From the NCBI GenBank assembly GCA_027623295.1, contig JAQBXR010000002.1, positions 117,823 to 181,822 on the forward strand: a stretch of DNA of 64,000 bases. The letters run 5' to 3'. Origin of the DNA: Planctomycetota bacterium (GTDB lineage: Bacteria; Planctomycetota; UBA1135). This document shows positions 25,790 through 34,911 of the stretch, piece after piece. Position 1 is the stretch's first letter. Every line of letters starts with the position of its first letter. The translations under genes and the position numbers were made by a program. The notes under the pieces are model-generated. The model was not told where the DNA came from. It saw only the letters and a list, made by a program, of their open reading frames with translations, and ran no database searches.

Positions 25790-26934
25790 CTTGGCTGGTC
25801 TTCGCGCGGCATTAAAAACCATGCAAAGGCAACACAAATCAGGCCGAGCCACCCAACCATGCGAATCCAATCAGGTAGATTTTTTCTACCTGATTCCTTC
25901 TCGGAAGAAAAAGCATAGGCCTGAACGGTAACTGGTGGCTGAGGCAAAAATTCCCGCGCATCGCGCGGTGCATATTGCACTTGAATCGCGTCGCGCAGCG
26001 TTTTTGCAAATACGGCAAACTCTTCTGGAAGCGGTTCACGTTCCCATGGAAGTTGTGCCAAAAAGGCAGAGAGGGCGGCAGTTTGGCCATTAAGAACCAA
26101 ATCGCCTTCTGCTCCAATGGATAGTTTGGCACTCGGCCAAGCTGCAAGAATGGCATCGCTCCAGGCAGTATTTGCGTTGGCGGGTATCTGAAATTCCACC
26201 TTAGTTAAGGCCAATCTTCCGCCCACAAAATCAGTCGACATCGGTTTTCCATTTACGGCCAGAACAAGTTCTTGAGGCAAATCGGAAACCGGTACGAGTA
26301 ACGAACCTTCCGTTCCATTAAGCGGGCCAGAATCCCACGCGCCACTTTGAATAGAGGCAACCACGGACTCTTGAAGCGCCCAATGCACACGCCAATGCAG
26401 GGCATCGACCGGTTGAGCCGAAAGCAGCACCCCGAGATGTTCTTCGGAATTCGTTGAGATGGGGTTTACCCATTCCACCCAAGAAGGCAAGACGCTGGGA
26501 GCAGACAAGTCGGTCCAAACCGTAACTATTTGGCCAGGCGGCAAGCTCTGCAAAGCACGCAAGACATCGGTGACTTGCACGGACTCGGAAGCGCTTCCAA
26601 GAATTCGGTAAGCGGTATCGCTCTCAGGAAGAACGATGCCAGTGCGCAACGCGGAGGGGCTTTGATCCACCACATAGAGCTTGCTTACGCTTACTTTGTG
26701 AACCGTGAACAAACATCCAGCGGCGATGAGATAGGCCAGCAGGAACAACCAGAAAGAGAGTGGACGCGCTTTCGGTTTCGCTTGGCCTTCCGCCACCACG
26801 CTACGGAACGGCTCTAGCCCTCCCACCACTTGTTGCAGTGGCCGATGATGCCGACGCAGGGCGAAGAACGGCAGGAACAGGATGATGGCCCAGACTGCCG
26901 AGAACTCGTTGAGAAGACTGCTAAAGAACGCCAT
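25774..26934 (-). CDS. BatA-type N-terminal membrane protein
   Basis: A membrane protein of 386 aa. The N-terminal part (MAFFSSLLNEFSAVWAIILFLPFFALRR) and a second segment near residue 60 match the BatA N-terminal double-membrane region found next to DUF58 and MoxR genes. The middle 250 residues are a soluble domain of vWA-like or transglutaminase-neighbour type, without visible MIDAS residues. A C-terminal membrane segment (MVGWLGLICVAFAWFL) ends in a short charged tail. It overlaps the DUF58 gene by 14 nt and the convergent sulfatase-like gene by 16 nt. In related operons these proteins act in envelope or stress responses; a MoxR ATPase is not seen in the window. Confidence 0.8.
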   Translation of the reverse strand: MAFFSSLLNEFSAVWAIILFLPFFALRRHHRPLQQVVGGLEPFRSVVAEGQAKPKARPLSFWLFLLAYLIAAGCLFTVHKVSVSKLYVVDQSPSALRTGIVLPESDTAYRILGSASESVQVTDVLRALQSLPPGQIVTVWTDLSAPSVLPSWVEWVNPISTNSEEHLGVLLSAQPVDALHWRVHWALQESVVASIQSGAWDSGPLNGTEGSLLVPVSDLPQELVLAVNGKPMSTDFVGGRLALTKVEFQIPANANTAWSDAILAAWPSAKLSIGAEGDLVLNGQTAALSAFLAQLPWEREPLPEEFAVFAKTLRDAIQVQYAPRDAREFLPQPPVTVQAYAFSSEKESGRKNLPDWIRMVGWLGLICVAFAWFLMPREDQPSYSEV

Positions 26935-27766
26935 GGCGCGCGGCCCTCCTCAAGATCCCTACAGCATCAATTTCCGCTTTCTGACACAGCAATTCCAAGG
27001 AATGAAACCCTGCCGCTGCCAGACCTTCGCGTTGCGACTGCCGAAAAGCCTCCCATGAATTTTGGAATTGCCCATAGTCCTGATTCAAATTCACTTGAAT
27101 CGGAGGACCGCCCTCAGCGGGCTGCAATCCCAAGGACTGTTTGGGCGGCGCATTTTCTTCCGGCAAAACCAAACTGGTCCATTGGCACTGCTGGAAACCT
27201 GGAGTCAAAAGTGACCAGGCCTGCAAGGTATCCGCCGAGCACCACGGGTCACTGAGGACATGTAGGGCGCTACCTGCTTCTGGGCGAGACTTCAGTGCAT
27301 GCACCACATCGGTGCCTGCGGGTGCACTTAAGTTTTCTAGGAAAGGAATGACTGCAGCGCGTCGTGCCCAACCGGAAAACTGGGCAGCATGGTCGGTCCC
27401 TGCAAAAATCGAAATCCGCGCGCCTTGCTCTAAAGCTAACCAAGCCAAAGCAAGGCATAGACGACGTTGGGCAACATCGCGGTTTTGGTTTTGCGGGGCC
27501 ATGGAAGCACTACGGTCTAAGACTAAACATAGATGTCCCCCGCGTTCCCGCTCCAAACTACGTACCACGGGATGCCCAAGGCGCGCGGTCGCACGCCAAT
27601 CCACTTGGCGTCGACGATCTCCAGTTTGCCAGCGCCGCCGCTCAAAGCCGGGCACTTGATCGCCACGACGTGCCTCCGGACGTTCCCCCATCATGCCCAT
27701 CTTCTGCCGCGCACCTTGCCGTGCCAGCTCAACGAAAAACTCGGGAGGAAAAAGGGCTCGGGTCAT
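26921..27766 (-). CDS. DUF58 domain protein (vWA-like)
   Basis: A cytoplasmic protein of 281 aa with a DUF58 core. Marks are the RRGDQVPGFERRRWQTGDRR and RQVDWRATARLGHPVV stretches, and LVLDRSASM near residue 90, which gives the D-x-S-x-S MIDAS-type metal site. DUF58 proteins accompany MoxR ATPases and Bat membrane proteins, but the cluster here is reduced to DUF58 plus the BatA-type gene. It overlaps both neighbours (4 nt with pyrC as ATGA, 14 nt with the BatA-type gene). Its role is unknown. Confidence 0.88.
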   Translation of the reverse strand: MTRALFPPEFFVELARQGARQKMGMMGERPEARRGDQVPGFERRRWQTGDRRRQVDWRATARLGHPVVRSLERERGGHLCLVLDRSASMAPQNQNRDVAQRRLCLALAWLALEQGARISIFAGTDHAAQFSGWARRAAVIPFLENLSAPAGTDVVHALKSRPEAGSALHVLSDPWCSADTLQAWSLLTPGFQQCQWTSLVLPEENAPPKQSLGLQPAEGGPPIQVNLNQDYGQFQNSWEAFRQSQREGLAAAGFHSLELLCQKAEIDAVGILRRAARHGVL

Positions 27767-29112
27767 GCCATGAGAGGTTGCCCAATCGGTTCGCCTACGG
27801 TGGCACCACCGGCGAAGACGAGGTTGCCGCGCAAGAAGACTTGCTGTGGGAAACCACGCAATTCACGTCCGTGGTAGGGGCTCCAACCAGAACGGGAAAG
27901 CAAAGTGCTCTCGTCTACGACCCGCTTTTGATTCGGATCAAGAATCACGAGGTCGGCATCGGCGCCCACTTCCAAGCGTCCCTTTTGATCGAGGTGAAAT
28001 TCCTTAGCAGGGCCAAGCGTGACAGCATGCAAGAAGGCCTCTGGCGGACAGGCATTCAAGTCTGCGGCGGCAAGCATGAGTGGAAGCAACAAATCGATCG
28101 AAGGGAATCCGGATGGCGCTTTGTTGTAAGGCCGATCCTTCTCGTCTAACGGATGGGGAGCGTGGTCGGTTCCAACAATTGGCAACATACCCCGAGCCAC
28201 AAGATTGCCGAGGCCCTCACGGTCCTCTTGGTACTTAATCGCAGGATTCACCTTGAAGCGATTTTGCCCAATCGACTCGGTGTCCTTGGCTGTAGCTAAA
28301 AGATAATGCGGCGCGGTGGAACCGGTCACAGCCATACCGCGCCCTGCAGCCGCCATGACGCGCGAGGCTCCCTCAAAGGTACTGATATGGAAGACATGAA
28401 GGATGGCACCCACTTCCGCCGCAACCGCAATCGCGGAATCAATGCTAACCACTTCTGCTTCACGGGAACGCCGTAGATCATGACGGAAGAACTTTTCCGG
28501 GTCGTCCTTAAGGGACTCGGTCGCTGCGTCCATGACCTCGTTATCTTCGCAATGCGCGACGACTTTGATCCCAGCTTTCGCAGCGGCACCAAACCAACGA
28601 CGCAAGGTGGCTTCGTCGGCGACTCCCCCTGCGCCAGTACTGCAACCTAGAAAACACTTCACCGCTGGGCAATGCTTTTTCATGGCATTGAGGTCGCCTA
28701 GGCTTTCCTCGACTAAGGAACCATAAGGCGCATAATCCACCCGCGAGATGCCGCGTAAGTTTTCCAGTTTTTCCTTCAGAATGGATAGGGAATCCATCAA
28801 CGGAGGGTTATTTTGAATTTCGCAAACGGTGGTAACGCCACCATGCAGTGCCCCGCTGGAACCGTAGCCATAACCTTCCTTACGTACCAAACCTGGTTCG
28901 CGAAAGTGAACATGGCAGTCGACCAAACCAGGGATAAGCCACTTGCCATGAAGCTCGGTCACCTCTTCCGCTAGTTGAGCGACCAGGGCTATACCAATCT
29001 CGGTGATTTTGCCATGGGCATCACAGCGGAGATCCGTGGCTTCGAGGAACTGGTTGCCGTCGAACAGACGACCACCACGAAAAAGGCGGGACGGAGGCGT
29101 GGGCGCAGACAT
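27763..29112 (-). CDS. pyrC: Dihydroorotase (type I)
   Basis: Dihydroorotase closes carbamoyl-aspartate to dihydroorotate in pyrimidine synthesis. This 449-aa protein has the amidohydrolase metal sites: HVHFREP near residue 66, the metal-bridging lysine region VKCFLGCSTGA, HCED, HIST, and DHAPH. The length and motifs fit the type I (AllB/PyrC) group; allantoinase is a possible alternative. It overlaps the DUF58 gene as ATGA. Upstream, 44 bp separate it from mcsB on the same strand, so it could belong to the same transcript. Confidence 0.92.
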   Translation of the reverse strand: MSAPTPPSRLFRGGRLFDGNQFLEATDLRCDAHGKITEIGIALVAQLAEEVTELHGKWLIPGLVDCHVHFREPGLVRKEGYGYGSSGALHGGVTTVCEIQNNPPLMDSLSILKEKLENLRGISRVDYAPYGSLVEESLGDLNAMKKHCPAVKCFLGCSTGAGGVADEATLRRWFGAAAKAGIKVVAHCEDNEVMDAATESLKDDPEKFFRHDLRRSREAEVVSIDSAIAVAAEVGAILHVFHISTFEGASRVMAAAGRGMAVTGSTAPHYLLATAKDTESIGQNRFKVNPAIKYQEDREGLGNLVARGMLPIVGTDHAPHPLDEKDRPYNKAPSGFPSIDLLLPLMLAAADLNACPPEAFLHAVTLGPAKEFHLDQKGRLEVGADADLVILDPNQKRVVDESTLLSRSGWSPYHGRELRGFPQQVFLRGNLVFAGGATVGEPIGQPLMA

Positions 29113-29156
29113 CTTTAGGGGCGGCTAAGCCGCGATTCCCTAGTAGCCTAGCAGCT

Positions 29157-30236
29157 CTAGTTCCTAGGGAAACCGAGCTCGCGGCGCACCAATTGGGCAC
29201 GCGCGACGTCGCGGACTTCGGGTGACATCACTTCGCCAAGATGGGCTTGGAGATGCCCCGGTTGCAGTTTGAAGCAAAGACTCAACAGGCGCTCCGGGCT
29301 ACAGGCGAAACCGAGTGCATCGGTTGCGTCGATGAGCCTGCCGAGACGCAGGGTGCTCAGCGCTTGCAGGGCAGTGGCAGTGGTTAAGGTTTTGCAATCG
29401 CGTACGGTTTCCAAAGCCTTCACTAAATCCTCGCGTAAGGCATTCCCACCAGACTCTTTATTGCGGAAAACTTCCCGGGTGTTGCGCTCATGCTGACACA
29501 GGCCCTCCCCAAAGGTGGATACGGCTTTGAGTTGCTCCACATCGGTCTGGCCAAGGGTCCGTTGGTTGCTAATTTGAAAGAAATGCCCCAAGGCGCGACT
29601 GCCTTCTCCATGCACTCCGCGCACCGCCAAAGAGGCACTACGCGCAGCATGCAAGACACGTTGCATAGGAGCCTTCGCCCGAGCAAGCGCCGGCAAATGC
29701 ACCATGAGGCTCGCACGCATGCCGGAGCCAGTATTGGTCGGGCACGAAGTCAAGAAACCAAACTGATCACTGGCTGCAAATCGAAACCACTTACCCAAAT
29801 ACTTTTCTAAAGCTTGCGCTCGCGCATAAGCCGCTGCGACATCCATGCCTGCAGCAAATCCTTGAATACGGAAATGATCTTCTTCATTCACCATGACACC
29901 CGACAGGCCGTCTGCTTTACAAAACAACGCGGTTGGACGTTCAGCAGTCACCAAATCGCGGGTCGCGAGATTACGTTCGATCACAAAATCGGCGTCGGCT
30001 TCGCTGAAGCTACGAGGGTCCAAAACTGGACTCTCTTTGTCTAAAGCGCGGAAACATTCAGAAGCAGCAGCAGCAAGGTCATCTGCGCTCTGCACCTTCA
30101 TTTGCGTCGGAAAGGGTGTTTGCTCCACGTTGCGCGCTAAACGTACGCGAGAAGAAACCACCACATCGGACATCGGTCCTCCTGGCAAAAGCCAAGCGGG
30201 TTCTTTTGCTAAGAGAGTCGCGAGCCGCTCATCCAT
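29157..30236 (-). CDS. mcsB: Protein arginine kinase McsB
   Basis: An ATP:guanido phosphotransferase of 359 aa, most like McsB, which phosphorylates protein arginines and marks them for ClpCP. Marks are SSRVRLARN at 28-36, NEEDHFRIQ at 117-125, and SCPTNTGSGMRAS at 164-176, containing the reactive Cys region. The C-terminal 100 residues correspond to the phosphoarginine-recognition part. The start ATG 30236 follows the arginase stop by 8 nt; an upstream ATG or TTG to 30275 adds residues outside the family. McsA, CtsR and clpC genes are not adjacent. Free-arginine kinase is the alternative but lacks the McsB-type C-terminal part. Confidence 0.9.
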   Translation of the reverse strand: MDERLATLLAKEPAWLLPGGPMSDVVVSSRVRLARNVEQTPFPTQMKVQSADDLAAAASECFRALDKESPVLDPRSFSEADADFVIERNLATRDLVTAERPTALFCKADGLSGVMVNEEDHFRIQGFAAGMDVAAAYARAQALEKYLGKWFRFAASDQFGFLTSCPTNTGSGMRASLMVHLPALARAKAPMQRVLHAARSASLAVRGVHGEGSRALGHFFQISNQRTLGQTDVEQLKAVSTFGEGLCQHERNTREVFRNKESGGNALREDLVKALETVRDCKTLTTATALQALSTLRLGRLIDATDALGFACSPERLLSLCFKLQPGHLQAHLGEVMSPEVRDVARAQLVRRELGFPRN

Positions 30237-30244
30237 GATTTTGT

Positions 30245-31177
30245 TTAAAGAATCGTTTGCCCGAAAGCACTGCAAATAAGGTGACGCATGTTCTCGGCCC
30301 CCTGATTACACAGGTCCAGCAATGGATTTAACTCCACCACTTCCATCGAGGTCATACGACCGGTATCAGCCATGGTTTCTAACAGGAGGTGCGCTTCACG
30401 GAAGTTCACGCCACCCGGCACTGGAGTACCAACCCCGGCCACAACTTCTGGGTCGAGTCCATCTACGTCGAAACTTAAATGGAAGCCTGCAGTGTTTTGA
30501 TTCACCACTTCTAGAACTTCTTTGGCGACGCGTGGCATGCCCTTCTCATCGATATCGCGCATGGTCCAGGTATGCACGCCGGACTCGCGCACCAAAGCCG
30601 CCTCTTTGCGGTCAATGTCACGAATGCCGATCAAGGCCACATTTTCGGGGCGAATCACGCCCATTTTCCCACCGATGCTTGCAAGCGCCTCATTGACGCC
30701 ATGCAGCCCGATTAAGTGTGCCAAGGGCATGCCATGGATATTTCCGCTTGGGGAGCTCGCAGGAGTGTTCATATCTCCATGCGCATCAAACCAAACCAAG
30801 CCAATCTCTTCTTGCTTGGCAGCAAAGTGTTGCACAACGCCAGCAACCGTCCCCATGGCAATGGAGTGATCTCCACCAAAGACCAAAGGAGTGGTGCCTT
30901 CGTCCAAGGCGGTTTTCACATGTTCTGCAAGCTCTTCACAGACGTGTAAAATTTCAGCCAAAAACCGCGCGTCATCGGAGCCGTATCCGGCGCGCGTTTC
31001 CATGGCTGGTACATAGATGTCCTGCTCGCGCTGGACTTCATAGCCCAAACCACGCAACGCAGCGCCAACTTTGGCAACGCGTAAAGCAGAAGGGCCCAAG
31101 TCCGTTCCACGACGACTCGCGCCGAGGTCCATTGGGACACCCATGATGCGTACAGCCCGTTCACGAAGAGTGCTCAT
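30245..31177 (-). CDS. Arginase family hydrolase
   Basis: A manganese ureohydrolase of 310 aa, most like arginase, which splits arginine to ornithine and urea. The metal sites are visible: GGDHSIAMG (about 98-106), WFDAHGDMNTP (about 128-138), and SFDVDGLDP (about 233), with a late ELNPLLD acid. The early MGVPMDLGASRRGTDLGP is typical of arginase rather than agmatinase. It starts one nucleotide after the phosphohexomutase stop and is followed 8 nt later by mcsB, so the three are one operon. Confidence 0.92.
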   Translation of the reverse strand: MSTLRERAVRIMGVPMDLGASRRGTDLGPSALRVAKVGAALRGLGYEVQREQDIYVPAMETRAGYGSDDARFLAEILHVCEELAEHVKTALDEGTTPLVFGGDHSIAMGTVAGVVQHFAAKQEEIGLVWFDAHGDMNTPASSPSGNIHGMPLAHLIGLHGVNEALASIGGKMGVIRPENVALIGIRDIDRKEAALVRESGVHTWTMRDIDEKGMPRVAKEVLEVVNQNTAGFHLSFDVDGLDPEVVAGVGTPVPGGVNFREAHLLLETMADTGRMTSMEVVELNPLLDLCNQGAENMRHLICSAFGQTIL

Positions 31178-31178
31178 T

Positions 31179-32540
31179 TTAGACCTCGGGGCTCACGCCA
31201 ATGATTTCGATGACGCGCTTGGTCATTTCTTCCATTTTGGCTTTGTCATCGGATTCAAGGTTCATGCGTAACAGCGGTTCCGTGTTGCTCGCGCGCACGT
31301 TCACCCACCACCAACCGGGTGCGGTGACGGCACCGTAAGAAACGGTGACTCCATCTAACTCATCAATGCTGTCCGCATCGGAGAAGGTCTCCTTGATCCG
31401 CGCCATAGCGCCAGCCTTATCTTCAATGTGGAAGTTGACCTCGCCAGTGGAGTGGTAGCACATGAGTTCGTCCAGCAATTCACTGAATGGCTTAGCGCTC
31501 CGCGACAGCAAGTTCAGCACCTGCATAAGTATGATTTCCGCGTTATCCGCGTACCAGTTGTCGCGGAAGTAATAGTGCCCGGAAAGCTCACCACCAAAAG
31601 GCGCATCGTTTTCACGCATTTTGCCTTTCAAGAAACTGTGCCCAACCCGCTCTTTTTCAGGACGTCCACCACCCGCAAGGATGGTTTGTGGAAGCACCCA
31701 AGAACTGCGCAAGTCATAAACGATAGCGGCGCCAGGTTCCTTCTTCAGGACCTCGCGTGCCACCAATGCGGTCACAATGTCATTTCCAATCGCACGTCCC
31801 TTGTCGTCGACAAAGCAACAGCGATCGGAGTCGCCATCAAAAGCTGCGCCGAGCTCTGCGCCAGTCTCCAACACGAAGGCTTGCAGGTCTCTCAACGTAC
31901 TCAGCTTGAGTGGATTGGCTTCGTGGTTCGGGAAAGTGCCGTCTAGTTGATAAAACAAACCCTGGTGCTTAATCGAAGGCATTTTATCCAAGACCGCAGG
32001 AAAGGTATGCGCTGCCATGCCGTTGGCGGCATCGGACACGATTTTCACTTCCCGGGTCAAATCTGCCCAACGAGTCACGTGATTCGCATAGTCGTTCAAA
32101 GTGTCGACTTCCGCGCGCGCGCCACGGTCAGCCACTGGCACCGGAGTCTCACCAGTCGTCGCCATGACTTCGATTTCCTTAATGCCGTTGTCGGCACTAA
32201 TCGGCTTGGCATCTTCCTTGCACAATTTAAAACCAATGTACTCCTTCGAGTTATGGCTTGCAGTTACACACATACCTCCAGCAGCGCCGAGATGCCCGAT
32301 GGCAAAATACGTTTGCGGAGTACTACTGAGACCAATGTCGATGACATCGATGCCGCCATCCATGATGCCTTCTATGACCTCATGATGAATCTCTGGCGCC
32401 ATGGTGCGCATGTCGCGACCAACCACTAGAGGGCCTTCACCGAGGAAATCCGCAAACGCACGGCCAATGCGGCGTGCAAGTCTGGCGTCGATTTGATCAG
32501 GGTAAGTTCCCCGAATGTCGTAAGCTTTAAAGACAGACAT
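31179..32540 (-). CDS. Phosphomannomutase/phosphoglucomutase
   Basis: A 453-aa alpha-D-phosphohexomutase that moves phosphate between C1 and C6 of glucose or mannose. Marks are the N-terminal FKAYDIRGTYP, the phosphoserine loop TASHNSKEYIGFK (about 99-111), the metal loop DGDSDRC, and the sugar-binding GGELSGHYYFRD near 320. The C-terminal phosphate loop is RASNTEPLLR. The length fits the ManB/AlgC-like group. It is followed with almost no gap by the arginase gene and preceded by threonine aldolase, so it lies in the middle of the operon. Confidence 0.93.
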   Translation of the reverse strand: MSVFKAYDIRGTYPDQIDARLARRIGRAFADFLGEGPLVVGRDMRTMAPEIHHEVIEGIMDGGIDVIDIGLSSTPQTYFAIGHLGAAGGMCVTASHNSKEYIGFKLCKEDAKPISADNGIKEIEVMATTGETPVPVADRGARAEVDTLNDYANHVTRWADLTREVKIVSDAANGMAAHTFPAVLDKMPSIKHQGLFYQLDGTFPNHEANPLKLSTLRDLQAFVLETGAELGAAFDGDSDRCCFVDDKGRAIGNDIVTALVAREVLKKEPGAAIVYDLRSSWVLPQTILAGGGRPEKERVGHSFLKGKMRENDAPFGGELSGHYYFRDNWYADNAEIILMQVLNLLSRSAKPFSELLDELMCYHSTGEVNFHIEDKAGAMARIKETFSDADSIDELDGVTVSYGAVTAPGWWWVNVRASNTEPLLRMNLESDDKAKMEEMTKRVIEIIGVSPEV

Positions 32541-32542
32541 GT

Positions 32543-33583
32543 TTAGTTACTAAGCACTTTTTGGAGTGCAGATGCCGCGCGATCTACGCAGTTATCAGTG
32601 ATGTGACGATGCGTTACGAAACGCAGTAGGCGATCGCCAAGGGCCAGCGCCATAACGCCTTCATCGGCAAGTGCAGCCTCAACCATTGGCGCGTCGAGAC
32701 CAGGCTGAGTGATCTCAAGAAAAAGGATATTGGTGTCAATTGTGGCTTGCGCTAAACGGCAACCATCAAGACCGAGGGTGACACCGCCCAAACGTCGGCA
32801 ACGGGAATTGTCTTCCGACAACAGAGGTGCGGTTTCTTCAAGAGCCACCAAACCACATGCTGCTAGATATCCAGCTTGACGCATTCCGCCTCCCATCCAC
32901 TTACGCACATGACGTGCGCGTTCGATAAAGCTGCCATCGCCCATAAGAACTGAACCCACTGGGCAACTCAGACCCTTAGAAAGCGCGATAAATACGGAAT
33001 CGCAAGTGCGGCCATAAACCTCAAAGTCGAGACCGGTTTCCGCTTGTGCATTGAACAAACGAGCGCCATCCATGTGGACCGGAATGCCATTGTGCTGGGC
33101 CATGCCGTAAACCTCTTCGAGGTAATCAATTGGCACGATGGTTCCACCAGAGAACAAATGGGTTTCCTCCACACAAATCAATCCAGTGCGAGGCATATGC
33201 TCGTTGACTGGTCGAATCGCGCGGGAAAGTTGCCCAAAGCTGTACTGACCATTCTCGGTCGGCAAGGTGCGTACATGAGCCCCGGATATCCGGCTCAATC
33301 CTCCGCCTTCAAATTGGAAAATGTGCGAATCCGCATCAACGATGACTTCTTCGCCAGGGACGATGTGCGCTGCTGCTGCGCATTGGTTAGCCATGGTCCC
33401 CGAAGGCATGAACAGGGCAGCCTCCTTGCCGAAAAGACTAGCCATACGCGTTTCCAATTTGCGCACGGTTGGGTCATCACCGAGGACATCGTCTCCCACC
33501 CGTGCCGACGCCATGGCATCGAGCATTTTGGCGGTTGGACGGGTTACCGTGTCGGAGCGAAAGTCAGACGGTGGCCTTTCCAC
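32543..33583 (-). CDS. Low-specificity L-threonine aldolase
   Basis: A PLP enzyme of 346 aa that splits threonine to glycine and acetaldehyde. Marks are the early DFRSDTVTRPT, GDDVLGDDPTV, the PLP-phosphate region FMPSGTMANQ, HMDGARLFNA (PLP-binding Asp), and the Schiff-base lysine in ALSKGLSCPVGS. The start is GTG 33583, which shares a base with the aminotransferase stop (TAGTG); a GGAGAG stands about 9 nt upstream. It lies 2 nt before the phosphohexomutase gene. Other beta-eliminating or aldol enzymes of the group cannot be excluded. Confidence 0.92.
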   Translation of the reverse strand: MERPPSDFRSDTVTRPTAKMLDAMASARVGDDVLGDDPTVRKLETRMASLFGKEAALFMPSGTMANQCAAAAHIVPGEEVIVDADSHIFQFEGGGLSRISGAHVRTLPTENGQYSFGQLSRAIRPVNEHMPRTGLICVEETHLFSGGTIVPIDYLEEVYGMAQHNGIPVHMDGARLFNAQAETGLDFEVYGRTCDSVFIALSKGLSCPVGSVLMGDGSFIERARHVRKWMGGGMRQAGYLAACGLVALEETAPLLSEDNSRCRRLGGVTLGLDGCRLAQATIDTNILFLEITQPGLDAPMVEAALADEGVMALALGDRLLRFVTHRHITDNCVDRAASALQKVLSN

Positions 33584-34773
33584 TACAGACTCTCCACAAC
33601 TTTGCGGACGCGGCGCATGCCTTCCTCAATGTTTTCAATCGAGTTTGCATAGCTGAAGCGAATGTAGCCTTCGCCTTCTGCCCCAAAGGAGGTTCCTGCT
33701 AGACAGGAAACACCAGCTTCATAAAGAAACTTGTCTTGCAACTCAGACGAGCGCAAGCCAAGTTCTTTCACGTTTGGGAACACATAGAACGCGCCCACTG
33801 GCAAGTGACAAGACATGCCCGGAATGTCGTTAACCAATTCGGTAATGCGTTTACGACGTTCGTCGAACTTCACAAGCATGGCATCGACCGCGGATTGATC
33901 TCCGCTTAAAGCCTCCATGCCGGCACGCTGCGAAAAGCTAGCGGTGCAAGAGTTGGAGTTCACCATGAGCTTGGTGAACATGGCGGCAAGGTCAGGACGC
34001 ATGACACCAAAACCCATACGCCAACCCGTCATGGCGTAAGTCTTAGACCAACCGTCGAGCAAGATAATTCGGTCACGGACATCTGGGTCCACCATAGGAC
34101 TGTAATGCTCATGGCCGTCGTACAGCATGCGACTGTAGATCTCGTCGGACAGAATCCAAATGTCTGGGCGATCCTTCAGCGCCTCAATCACCTTTTCCAA
34201 AGACTCCTTGGGAGTCACTCCACCGGTCGGGTTGGCCGGTGAGTTCAAAATCACCATTTTAGTCTTCGGGGTAATGCGGGAAATCACATCTTCCGGATCA
34301 AGCGCAAAAGCATTGACCTCACGCAATGGGCATGGAACCGCTTTACCGCCGGTGAAGTTGATCATCGATTCGTAAATCGGGAACCCAGGGTTTGGGTAGA
34401 TCACTTCATCGCCACGCTCGATCAACGCCAACATGGCGTAGAACATGGTCGGTTTCCCACCTGGCACGATGGTGACCTCGTCTGCGTTCACCGAAATACC
34501 ACGCGTGCGCGAAACATAATCGGCGACCACTTCGCGTGCCTCAAGCTGACCATTTGCCGGGCCATAATGGGTCCAACCGCCGCGCATGGCATCGACCCCA
34601 GCTTCGATAATGTTCTTGGGGGTGTCGAAATCGGGCTCGCCAATTTCGAGGTGGATGATGTCCTGGCCCTTGGCTTCCAGAGCTTTCGCTTTGGCAAGGA
34701 CTTCAAAGGCCGTCTCAGTACCAAGACGGCCCATACGGGACGCGAGTTTAAGTTCGGGAAGGGTGCTTGGCAT
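33583..34773 (-). CDS. Class I/II aminotransferase (aspartate/alanine type)
   Basis: A PLP aminotransferase of 396 aa. Marks are HLEIGEPDFDTP, HYGPANGQLEAREVV, the NSPANPTGGV motif, a PLP Asp in ILSDEIYSRML, and the Schiff-base Lys in DGWSKTYAMTGWRMG. The group includes aspartate, alanine and aromatic aminotransferases, and substrate cannot be read off. ATG 34773 is preferred to a TTG at 34785; no ribosome-binding site is visible. It is the first gene of the run through threonine aldolase to mcsB and probably on to pyrC. The 138-bp gap before the divergent ferric-transporter gene should hold both promoters, but I could not pick out convincing boxes. Confidence 0.92.
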   Translation of the reverse strand: MPSTLPELKLASRMGRLGTETAFEVLAKAKALEAKGQDIIHLEIGEPDFDTPKNIIEAGVDAMRGGWTHYGPANGQLEAREVVADYVSRTRGISVNADEVTIVPGGKPTMFYAMLALIERGDEVIYPNPGFPIYESMINFTGGKAVPCPLREVNAFALDPEDVISRITPKTKMVILNSPANPTGGVTPKESLEKVIEALKDRPDIWILSDEIYSRMLYDGHEHYSPMVDPDVRDRIILLDGWSKTYAMTGWRMGFGVMRPDLAAMFTKLMVNSNSCTASFSQRAGMEALSGDQSAVDAMLVKFDERRKRITELVNDIPGMSCHLPVGAFYVFPNVKELGLRSSELQDKFLYEAGVSCLAGTSFGAEGEGYIRFSYANSIENIEEGMRRVRKVVESL

Positions 34774-34911
34774 CGGGATGAGCAAAGGTTGGTGTGCCCA
34801 TTCTAGGGAAGCATGGCGTTGTATCTAGGGTTGAAATCCGCGTTCCCAAAAGGTAACGAGTCTGAGCTCTCGACCCCCTCCGGGCATGGCATGGGGCTTG
34901 CTACATTCTGC

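Noticed and set aside
34774-34911. Fur box search in front of the ferric ABC operon
   Set aside because: No sequence close to the 19-bp Fur consensus or a tight palindrome was seen in this gap.
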